A DNA stretch of 64,000 nucleotides, taken from an uncultured Nostoc sp. (GTDB taxonomy: Bacteria > Cyanobacteriota > Cyanobacteriia > Cyanobacteriales > Nostocaceae). The DNA lies in NCBI RefSeq assembly GCF_937863485.1, contig NZ_CALMFY010000005.1:1-64000 (forward strand), read 5' to 3'. Shown here piece by piece: positions 37,394-44,238 of the stretch (within the stretch, counting starts at the first letter, position 1; every line of letters begins with the position of its first letter). Below the pieces are notes generated by a model, which was not told the origin of the DNA, searched no databases, and saw nothing but the letters and a program-made list of their open reading frames with translations. Made by a program: the position numbers and the translations under genes.

Positions 37394-37429
37394 AGGAGTT
37401 AGGAGTTAATAGTAAAACTCCTAACTCCT
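37394..37429 (+). terminator. Hairpin terminator after the metalloprotease
   Basis: AGGAGTTAGGAGTT (37394-37407) pairs perfectly with AACTCCTAACTCCT (37416-37429), eight bases after the stop, followed by a pyrimidine-rich stretch rather than a pure T-run. Confidence 0.65.
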
Positions 37430-37489
37430 CTTCTTCTTTGATGATTTTGGCAAAATTTATAATGCCCATACAGACTGAGAAAACAGTTT

Positions 37490-37663
37490 ATGTCAACTAG
37501 AGATAAATTTCACAAGATTGTGAAATCGGCATTACAAAAGGACGGGTGGCGAATTACTCATAACCCTTTGCTAATTCGCATAGAAAATATTACCAATATG
37601 TACATTGATTTGGGGGCAGAGAGAATTATTGCGGCAGAAAGAGAGGGACAAAACAATTTTTGA
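37490..37663 (+). pseudogene. xisH: xisH relic, 5' half only
   Basis: The frame reads MSTRDKFHKIVKSALQKDGW, RITHNPLLIRIEN and MYIDLGAERIIAAEREGQ, the N-terminal part of XisH (usually ~138 aa). It then changes to NNF and stops, so the catalytic-like core after GQ is missing. XisH and XisI were described as controlling factors for excision of the fdxN element in heterocysts, but many homologues occur away from that element. The remaining ~57 codons cannot make a full protein. The missing part and the start of xisI were removed by one deletion. Confidence 0.85.
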
Positions 37664-37775
37664 CAGAGAACAAAACCATTACCAACTGATATATATTGAT
37701 TGGCAAAATAGACGTAGGGTTTTTGTCCCTGTGATGCATTTTGATACTCCGATGGTTGGGAGTCCAGAGAGGTAA
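37653..37775 (+). pseudogene. xisI: xisI relic, 3' part only
   Basis: Overlapping the xisH relic in the +1 frame, the DNA reads TIFDREQNHYQLIYIDWQN, then RRRVFVPVMHFD and a TAA. This is the middle of XisI (ERDHYQL...GWxxxxRxxG...HxDI), with an aberrant tail. No start codon or N-terminal ~35 residues are present. The frame change at ~37655 is the deletion scar. Confidence 0.8.
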
Positions 37776-38137
37776 TCCCCTTTGGCGAGGCGTGTCGGAC
37801 CGCTTTCCATAATTAAAATCCCCTCCAAATAGAAAAAACAGAGGGGAATATGCTAAACTCCCCCTCTCTTGTTTCTTGATCACAAAACTCTCCTTCCTAC
37901 CCGTCACTAACCTTAAGAGTATTAATAGCATTAAGGTTAGTGACCATTCATCCGGTTTAGTTCTTATGTACTAATTTATCGACATTTTCTTCATGTATGA
38001 CACCACTGGGTGCGGAATGTGGGTTATATGGAAATGTTACGTATTTTACTTGAAATAGGGTATATCAATAAAAAACTCAAAATGAGGCAGCAGATGATCA
38101 ACTTTCCTCCTGCTACCTCTGCTCTATTTGCTTTCTC
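37776..38137. other. Intergenic, nothing recognised
   Basis: About 360 bp between the xisI relic and the DUF1995 gene. An ACCTTAAGAGTATTAATAGCATTAAGGT hairpin lies near 37910-37940 (ACCTTAA/TTAAGGT). No gene seen; the minus-strand ORF at 37626 is a shadow. Confidence 0.5.
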
Positions 38138-38872
38138 CTAACTACTCAACGCCTTTAAAAACCGTTGCAAACTTTTAAACACACTGGGCTTTCTCGCAGG
38201 TGCCGCATCTGTTGTTGTTTGCGGTTGTCCCTTCAAGAGGATGAGATCCAACTCATCACCCGATGGTTTTGTGGGTAATTCGGCAATTCTTTGATATTCG
38301 CCGCCGGTTTCCAGCCAAACTTCCCACTGTCCTGGGTAGCAGCGACGTAGGGCGCTTTCATCGTCTACAGGGCGGAGGTAATAGGCGGATTCAATGGTAC
38401 TGATAAAACGATCGCGGATTTTTCTAGCTGTATAACCAATGCCCACAGTTCCAGAATCTTCTAGGCGGGGATTTAACAATACTAAAGGGCGATCGCCTAT
38501 TACTTCAGATAACTTTTCCAACTGCGGCACTTCTACGGAAGTGGGGGCAATGAATAAGAAAATTTCATCCTCTGGTTGAATTTTTGTCTGCAAAGAAGCA
38601 GCCCTACCTGTACCAATATCCAAAATTTGAAATGGTGCATCAGCCCAATTGCGGCGGGCTAGGGCCGCAGCACCAGCGTCAGCAAAGAAAATCTTCAAAC
38701 GGGAATCATATTCTGTAAACACGGGCAGAAATTGTTCCGCCACGGGCATAAACTTCAGTTCTGGGAACAGGAACTCAACTTGTATGCGAGTACAACCATC
38801 TGCAAGGGCAGCTTGGACGGCTGTCTGAGATTGGGCGATCGCATCTTCAAGAGTATTTGGAAGTTCACTCAT
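38138..38872 (-). CDS. DUF1995-family protein
   Basis: 244 residues, starting MSELPNTLEDAIAQSQTAVQAALADG. Conserved segments are RIQVEFLFPELKFMPVAEQF, KIFFADAGAAALARR, EIFLFIAPTSVEVPQLE, PLVLLNPRLEDSGTVGIG and the C-terminal RCYPGQWEVWLETGGEYQRIAE. This is the DUF1995 domain found in cyanobacteria and plastids; a plant member (LPA3) is linked to photosystem II assembly, as far as I recall. The biochemical activity is unknown. A Ser/Ala-rich tail (PQTTTDAAPARKPSVFKSLQRFLKAL) follows. Divergent from the cold-shock-domain gene. Confidence 0.85.
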   Translation of the reverse strand: MSELPNTLEDAIAQSQTAVQAALADGCTRIQVEFLFPELKFMPVAEQFLPVFTEYDSRLKIFFADAGAAALARRNWADAPFQILDIGTGRAASLQTKIQPEDEIFLFIAPTSVEVPQLEKLSEVIGDRPLVLLNPRLEDSGTVGIGYTARKIRDRFISTIESAYYLRPVDDESALRRCYPGQWEVWLETGGEYQRIAELPTKPSGDELDLILLKGQPQTTTDAAPARKPSVFKSLQRFLKALSS

Positions 38873-39007
38873 AGTTTATATGTCACTCTAGCATTACTTC
38901 CATTGTTTCAGTATTAGCTCTGATTTTGGCGTTGCTAAATTTGAATATGAATCATTTGATCTTGATATGGGAAGCATAAAAATGAAGTATTGATATCAAG
39001 GTCTTTG

Positions 39008-39682
39008 ATGAAACCTGTTTTGCGTAAAGGTAAATTAACAACATGGAAGGATGACAAGGGTTTTGGCTTCATCCGCTCCAGTGATGGCACTCAAAACGTT
39101 TTTCTTCATATCACTGCACTCAAAGAAACAAATCATCGTCCACAAGTTGGTGATCTGATTTGCTATCAGCTAACGGTTGGTAAAGACGGCAGAATTCATG
39201 CTTGCAACGCCTTCATTGAGGGAGTTGTATCTAAACCTATACCGAGAGTCTCATCGTCTGCAAGCAAGAAAGAAACATTCCAGCTTAAAGCAAAATCTTC
39301 TTTAATGTTCGAGGTATTGCTCTTATCTTTATTACCAGGTTTAGGAGCAATGCATTTTACATTGACGACTTTCAACCCAATTCCTCTGATTCTCTATCCT
39401 GTAATGAGTTTTCTTACTTTTGCACTGTATGCGGATGATAAATCTCGTGCAAACCAGGGGCGTTGGAGAGTACCAGAAAAGACATTACATTTGTGTGAAT
39501 TCATGGGTGGATGGTTGGGGGGATTCATCGCCCAACGAAGATTACGTCACAAAAGTAGCAAGGTTTCATACCAAGTCGTATTTTGGGTAATAGTAGCTAT
39601 TCATATTATATTTTGGTTGGATTGGCTTTTCTTTGGGAAAAGACTGGTGGGTTTATTTCTGGGCAGTGTTTTTAGAGGATAG
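39008..39682 (+). CDS. Cold-shock domain fused to DUF1294 membrane domain
   Basis: 224 residues from MKPVLRKGKLTTWKDDKGFGFI; the ORF-track start adds six residues. Residues 1-70 are a cold-shock domain (GKLTTWKDDKGFGFIRSSDG, VFLHITAL, VGDLICYQL), an RNA/ssDNA-binding OB fold. After a linker come three to four membrane helices (EVLLLSLLPGLGAMHF, PLILYPVMSFLTFALYADDKSRA, VFWVIVAIHIIFWLDWLFFG). The conserved DUF1294 block RVPEKTLHLCEFMGGWLGGFIAQRRLRHKS lies between them. The fusion is widespread, but its role is not known. It could tether RNA to the membrane (inference). Confidence 0.9.
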   Translation: MKPVLRKGKLTTWKDDKGFGFIRSSDGTQNVFLHITALKETNHRPQVGDLICYQLTVGKDGRIHACNAFIEGVVSKPIPRVSSSASKKETFQLKAKSSLMFEVLLLSLLPGLGAMHFTLTTFNPIPLILYPVMSFLTFALYADDKSRANQGRWRVPEKTLHLCEFMGGWLGGFIAQRRLRHKSSKVSYQVVFWVIVAIHIIFWLDWLFFGKRLVGLFLGSVFRG

Positions 39683-39690
39683 CAGAGATC

Positions 39691-39774
39691 CCTTGCAAAA
39701 CAAACTGCTCAGTGGAGATTCGCTGACTTTGCCCATTTTTATATCTGCTGTTAAAGTTGAGGAGGAAAGTTCAT
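39691..39774 (-). pseudogene. Decayed duplicate of the RHH-type antitoxin gene at 41250-41528
   Basis: Reading from the ATG at 39774 gives MNFPPQL*QQI*KWAKSANLH*, aligned with MNFPPQLQQKIEKWASSQGIL of the intact copy. The ~100 bp upstream of the start (AAGTTCATAGGAGTAAA-A-AAAGG-GCTTCACATCCCAATTG-AGAAGTG) are also nearly identical at both loci. So a promoter-plus-antitoxin block was duplicated and this copy died. Confidence 0.8.
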
Positions 39775-39923
39775 AGGAGTAAACACAAAGGTGCTTCACA
39801 TCCCAATTGCAGAAGTGTGTAGGCGTAGCCCGTCGTAGACATCGTATAGAAGATACACTCAAATTTTACCTGTTGGTAAAAGACTCGTTTAAGGCTTTCA
39901 GCGACAGTGAGATAGAGCGCAAA

Positions 39924-40100
39924 TCAGATAAAATCTAGATATTTTGATACGCGATACCCAAGCCAAATCCCCACAAGGCCACCAATGACGCCCAAAAGGA
40001 TCGAGGTGAACGATAGCAAACTTCCACCCCACAATGCAGGGATGTAGCTGCCAATCGTAGAGCCAAGAAACATCCCAATTCCAATAATGGTTTTACTCAT
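39924..40100 (-). CDS. Small two-helix membrane protein, 58 aa (absent from the ORF track)
   Basis: The frame reads MSKTIIGIGMFLGSTIGSYI, then PALWGGSLLSFTSILLGVIG and GLVGIWLGYRVSKYLDFI. It is Gly-rich with two hydrophobic segments, like many small cyanobacterial inner-membrane proteins; no family identified. It lies between the decayed antitoxin and VapC on the same strand as the latter but with a wide gap. The ribosome binding site is weak (TTTTCTTGA). Confidence 0.6.
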   Translation of the reverse strand: MSKTIIGIGMFLGSTIGSYIPALWGGSLLSFTSILLGVIGGLVGIWLGYRVSKYLDFI

Positions 40101-40293
40101 TCAAGAAAAGCCTTAATCAAAAGTAATCAAAATAAGTCATGCTTGAACTCCTTTATGACTCAAAATATTATCTTTTGGGAAAAAACTTTTTTAACCCTTT
40201 CGGCAGCGTGCTGATTAGATGTATGAATCTTGTTGGAGAGACGCAAAATCATTGTGGTGAAAACGTAAATGCTCACACATAGCCTATTCACAA

Positions 40294-40695
40294 CTACTCA
40301 ACCCAGTTTTCTAGTAGGAGCGTAGGAATACGAGAAAACTCTCGCACATTATTGGTGACGAGGGTAACTCCTAAACTCAGCGCATGAGAAGCAATGAGCA
40401 TATCCATTGCACCAATAATAAGTCCTCTACTTTCTAGATTGCTTCTGATGCTGCCGTAAATCGTTGCAGATGCTTGATTGAATTCGACAATTTCTAGAGG
40501 TAGTAGAAATTGCATCAGGGCGATGCGGTTTTTCTCTTGCTGTTGGCTTTTGCCAACTCCGTATTCGAGTTCGGCAACGGTGATGGAGGAGATACCGACA
40601 TCAGAAATGCTAAGGGTTTGGAATTTATCCAGTACTTTTTGGGGTTTTTGCTTGATGAGGTAAATGCAGATATTGGTATCAAGCAGGTATCGCAT
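40294..40695 (-). CDS. vapC: VapC-type PIN-domain ribonuclease toxin
   Basis: 133 residues. The PIN active-site acidic residues are visible: D in MRYLLDTNICIYLI, E in SSITVAELEYGV, D in AMDMLIASHALSLG, and the final VTNNVREFSRI. VapC toxins cut tRNA or rRNA. The start directly follows the stop of the upstream antitoxin. It is the only complete toxin in a stretch holding several decayed relatives. Confidence 0.9.
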   Translation of the reverse strand: MRYLLDTNICIYLIKQKPQKVLDKFQTLSISDVGISSITVAELEYGVGKSQQQEKNRIALMQFLLPLEIVEFNQASATIYGSIRSNLESRGLIIGAMDMLIASHALSLGVTLVTNNVREFSRIPTLLLENWVE

Positions 40696-40923
40696 TTAGA
40701 AGTTCTCTCTGGTATCAAGGAGTGGTTGATCTCTAGAATTCATGAAGTCATCGGAGAAATTGTCTAGACTATCGATGAGGGATTGCCAGGGGTTATCTTT
40801 GGCAATGAGGACAATGGCGTTACCAATTTTTTTGATATAAACTTCAGTACCAGTGAGTTGAAAGTCTTCGGGCAAAATGACCATTTGGTGAGTGCCATCA
40901 GTGGTAAGTTTAGCAGTATTCAT
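40696..40923 (-). CDS. vapB: VapB-type antitoxin
   Basis: 75 residues. The N-terminal MNTAKLTTDGTHQMVILPEDFQLTGTEVYIKKIGNAIVLIAK is the swapped-hairpin AbrB/VagC-type DNA-binding domain, and the acidic C-terminus would neutralise the PIN toxin. It is first in the operon with vapC (no gap) and probably autoregulates it. Confidence 0.85.
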   Translation of the reverse strand: MNTAKLTTDGTHQMVILPEDFQLTGTEVYIKKIGNAIVLIAKDNPWQSLIDSLDNFSDDFMNSRDQPLLDTRENF

Positions 40924-41157
40924 GGTGTTATTGTCCTGAAATTAGCTAATATTTCTGGTCTGGTTAGCATGAAATTTGATAAATGCAACTCTAAAATTTG
41001 CTTGAGTAGCTCATTGTTAAACCGAATCTATAGAAATCCTAGCAGTCCTGCCGAGGAATATGATGTTTACGAAAGGATCAATATGGTAAAGGCGATCGCC
41101 TATGACCAGTTATTTCTTGCAAAAAGCGATCGGAAACTGCATAAATATCGCACTTAC

Positions 41158-41253
41158 TCAGGAACTTGCACGAGATTGGCGATCGCATTTCCTAAACGAG
41201 TGAAGTGATTCGGATGCAGCAACCAAAACAGAGGTATCAAACAAGACTTTCAT
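41158..41253 (-). pseudogene. Truncated PIN-domain toxin stub
   Basis: Starts within the antitoxin stop (ATGA overlap) and reads MKVLFDTSVLVAA, the first strand and helix of a PIN toxin with its first catalytic Asp. It then diverges (SESLHSFRKCDRQ) and stops after 31 residues. No continuation of the PIN fold was found in other frames, so most of the toxin has been lost or replaced. Confidence 0.65.
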
Positions 41254-41528
41254 AAAGCCATTTGATCCGGAATGCGTTCTTCTCTCAATTCATCTATAAA
41301 GGTATTTAAATCAAAGTTTTCTGGTAATTGGGCATCTACAACCAAAATCCCTTCTTTTCGATATACTTTTGGTTGGTTAGAAGACACTACATTGGTTGCT
41401 TCTGCCGTTTGCTGAGTGAGCGCATCAATTTTTTCAGCGATCGCTTGCAAAATAAACTGCTTAGTCAATATTCCCTGACTGCTTGCCCATTTTTCGATCT
41501 TCTGTTGGAGTTGGGGAGGAAAGTTCAT
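41250..41528 (-). CDS. Putative antitoxin, orphaned
   Basis: 92 residues from MNFPPQLQQKIEKWASSQGILTKQFILQAIAEKIDAL, a short N-terminal helical segment like RHH/CopG-type antitoxins. The tail (KVYRKEGILVVDAQLPENFDLNTFIDELREERI) is one that often binds PIN toxins. The ORF-track start 40 codons upstream falls in the repeated promoter block, so the ATG at 41528 is preferred. The partner toxin overlaps the stop but is reduced to a stub. Confidence 0.7.
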   Translation of the reverse strand: MNFPPQLQQKIEKWASSQGILTKQFILQAIAEKIDALTQQTAEATNVVSSNQPKVYRKEGILVVDAQLPENFDLNTFIDELREERIPDQMAL

Positions 41529-41731
41529 AGGAGTAAATATAAAGGGCTTCACATCCCAATTGAAGAAGTGCGTAGGCGTAGCCCGTCGTAGGCATCGCAT
41601 AGCAGACACGCTCAAAATTTGGGATGATGCTTTCGGCGGCAGTGACATATCGTTTTAGCAGTTCTGTTGATAAATATGACGGTGATGAAAGAATCAACAT
41701 GGTAAAATTTAAACAATGAGAGGATGTGAGT

Positions 41732-42547
41732 ATGGTTAAGACAGCGATAGAGTCGAGAAAGAATAAAAACTATAAAGGGTTCACTTTTGAATAGCACAAA
41801 TATTTTGGGCAATATATTAAGCATCGGAGAGATGAAGCTCTAAATCTTAGTACTGTTTCTAGCTGGTGTTATGGCAAAACTGCAAAAATTTCCAGGCTAG
41901 CTTGTAAAGTTGAGAGTACTCTTTCAGAGCTTAAGAGCGAACTAGATAATGCAGTATGTGCTGAAACTTTACCCAATCACATCCTGTTTAAGGATGGTTA
42001 CGATCCTGAACTTGAACCAGTGAATTGTTATTACGGAAAAAGCGAGTTCCGGGAACAGTGGAATCGTGAGTTTATCAATGGGTTTAGGCCAGAATTTCAA
42101 GAACAATCATCAGAAGGGCTTCACCCACCGTCTAATCTCTCTAAACGACGTGATGGGTTTACCTTAAATGAACATCGCCATGTAGCTCGAATCTTACGCT
42201 GTCAGATTCGACAGGCATCAATTACAACAATTCTAATCTGGAATGCTTATGGAACGAAGTCGCAAATCACCAAGTTCGCTTACCGTTGGTGGAAAGCAGC
42301 AACAGCTTTGTTTTGGGAACTAAATGAAACGTCAGGTGATATTCCCGATCTATATTGCATAAGTAATTCTTTTAATAGAGTTGAAGCCGAAATTATTGCC
42401 GATCAGAGTTTTGCTGAACCACTTATAGTTCCATTACCAAAATCTAGATTGGAGAAATCTCTAATTAGTATTGGAGAGGTTGTGCAAGACAAATACAATC
42501 TAAATATGAAATCAGATAAGCTATATACAAATATTATTTACCCATAG
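41732..42547 (+). pseudogene. Hypothetical gene interrupted by one in-frame amber codon
   Basis: From an ATG preceded by GAGAGG the frame reads MVKTAIESRKNKNYKGFTFE, then TAG, then HKYFGQYIKHRRDEALNLS, and stays open through the 175-residue ORF-track segment (42020-42547) to the end. The codons between the TAG and the track's GTG look coding, and no start codon lies there. A single C-to-T change (CAG to TAG) explains the break. The full product would be ~271 residues. The family is unknown. The region near YIKHRRDEALNLSTVSSW could be a helix-turn-helix, and the C-terminal half has WNAYGTKSQITKFAYRWWKAA. Confidence 0.7.
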
Positions 42548-42581
42548 CTTCACATGAGTAAGAGTTATTAGATTTATCGCT

Positions 42582-42611
42582 CTAAATGATATTGGCATCA
42601 ATCAAAATCAC
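42582..42611 (-). pseudogene. PIN toxin stub after the 42.6-kb antitoxin
   Basis: Overlapping the antitoxin stop by one base (TAGTG), a GTG starts VILIDANII and then TAG. This is the first beta-strand and catalytic Asp of a PIN domain, cut after nine codons. Confidence 0.5.
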
Positions 42612-42838
42612 TAAAGATATTTCTTTACCCGACGTTCTTCTAGCATGGACTCCACCCGTTCATCAGTCGGCGCTGGCTGGTCGGTCTTCAATAAACCTTT
42701 CATCTGCTTGATAATACGTGATCGCTCAGATGGTTGGGTTGGAACATCTTGCAAGGATTCAATAATCGCACGGACAAGTTCAAGGCGATCGCTCACTGGC
42801 AGTTGACGGGCTTGCTCTTTAAGCTCTTGCAGGGACAT
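42611..42838 (-). CDS. Putative antitoxin, orphaned
   Basis: 75 residues from MSLQELKEQARQLPVSDRLELVRAIIESL, a pattern common in small cyanobacterial antitoxins paired with PIN toxins. The C-terminal part is charged (KQMKGLLKTDQPAPTDERVESMLEERRVKKYL). The expected toxin directly downstream is reduced to nine codons, so this antitoxin is without a local partner. Confidence 0.65.
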   Translation of the reverse strand: MSLQELKEQARQLPVSDRLELVRAIIESLQDVPTQPSERSRIIKQMKGLLKTDQPAPTDERVESMLEERRVKKYL

Positions 42839-42884
42839 AGAAAACACTCCGACAAATGCTGTATCTAAATTTTAGTATGAGGGG

Positions 42885-44054
42885 TCAACGTTTAACTAAA
42901 GAGAAATCCGGTGTCAACCTTTGCAAAACTTGCTTCAACACCATTACCGTCCAATCTATATCAGCTTCGCTAGTATCACGTCCCAATGTGATGCGAATTC
43001 CCCCCAAAGCAGCTTTTTCTGAATAACCCATCGCTAACAATATCGGGCTAGGGCTAAGTTTACCACTGTGACAGGCAGCACCAGCACTGATGCCAATACC
43101 AGCAAGGTTTAGCTGTCGTACCAAGGTTTTACCACTGAGTTTTTCCCCATCGGCGTTTTCTAGGCACATACTGACATGGTGAGGTAAACGATCGCAGGCA
43201 TCCCCTGTAGCAATTAAACCAGGAATCTCAGCTAATTGGGCAAAGGCGCGATCGCGTAACTCAATCAACCGTGGTGTTTCTGTAGCTAATTCTTCTGCTG
43301 CTAATTCTGCTGCTACACCAAACCCCGCAATTATCGGTACTGCTTGCGTACCAGAACGTAGTCCCATTTCTTGCCCACCACCACCCAGTAGAGGCATCAA
43401 TTCCACACCAGGACGCACATATAGCGCCCCTGCACCTTGGGGGCCATATATTTTATGACTGGAAAGACTAACTAAGTCTACTGGGACTTGTTGCACATCT
43501 ATGGGTAAGCGTCCCGCAGCTTGCACCGCATCTGTATGGAACAAAGCACCATGCAATCGCACAATCTTTCCTAGTTCCTCAATTGGTTGCACAGTCCCTA
43601 CTTCACTTTGACCATAAATCACTGAAACTAAAACTGTGTTATGTCGCAAGGCTGCCTTTAAATCTAGGGGATTGACTCTACCTTTAATATCTACAGACAA
43701 GCGCGTAACTTCCCAACCCCACATCTCTAGCGATCGCACTGTCTCAGAAATTGCTGAATGCTCGACGCTGGAGATAATTATATGTTGAGGAACAGCATAC
43801 AACCGAGCCACGCCCATAATTGCTAGATTATTTGCCTCAGTGCCGCCAGAGGTAAAGATTATGGATGCCGGATCGACAGCGTTAATTAAACCAGCAACTT
43901 GGACTCTGGCTTGTTCCACAACCGTTGCAGCCCGTTGTCCCCACTCGTGTAAGCTGGAAGGATTGCCCCACTGTTGGGTGAGGACTGTTTGCATAACTGC
44001 GATCGCTTCTTTTCGAGTGGGAGTGGTGGCGCTGTAATCTAGATAAATTTGCAT
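42885..44054 (-). CDS. Cysteine desulfurase, NifS/IscS family
   Basis: 389 residues from MQIYLDYSATTPTRKEAI. The PLP lysine is in LSSHKIYGPQGAGALYV, the conserved SSVEHSAI holds the catalytic His, and the active Cys lies in GISAGAACHSGKLSPSPILLAMG. The GGGQEMGLRSGTQ block and GGIRITLGRDTSEADID complete the match. These enzymes take sulfur from cysteine for Fe-S cluster and other sulfur assembly. In heterocystous cyanobacteria, NifS-like paralogues occur in and outside nif clusters. No nif or isc genes adjoin it, so I assign family only. Confidence 0.92.
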   Translation of the reverse strand: MQIYLDYSATTPTRKEAIAVMQTVLTQQWGNPSSLHEWGQRAATVVEQARVQVAGLINAVDPASIIFTSGGTEANNLAIMGVARLYAVPQHIIISSVEHSAISETVRSLEMWGWEVTRLSVDIKGRVNPLDLKAALRHNTVLVSVIYGQSEVGTVQPIEELGKIVRLHGALFHTDAVQAAGRLPIDVQQVPVDLVSLSSHKIYGPQGAGALYVRPGVELMPLLGGGGQEMGLRSGTQAVPIIAGFGVAAELAAEELATETPRLIELRDRAFAQLAEIPGLIATGDACDRLPHHVSMCLENADGEKLSGKTLVRQLNLAGIGISAGAACHSGKLSPSPILLAMGYSEKAALGGIRITLGRDTSEADIDWTVMVLKQVLQRLTPDFSLVKR

Positions 44055-44238
44055 ATAACTGAATAATCGTGAGAACACACGTTGGTAGTAGGCTGCTGAT
44101 ATTTTCAGAATATACAGTTTTAGTGGACAAATCCTGAAAAAATCTTTGTAATTCTGCCTCTAGCAGTGGATTTTTCCCTTTGCTTGAAAAGCTATTTATC
44201 TACTTAATTCAAAACACAAAATTTGGGGAATGATAAAT

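Noticed and set aside
37626-37931. 101-aa minus-strand ORF
   Set aside because: It lies opposite the xisI relic and shows no protein features.
40783-41208. 141-aa plus-strand ORF across vapB
   Set aside because: It overlaps a well-supported antitoxin on the other strand, has no family resemblance and contains HIP1 octamers typical of non-coding spacers.
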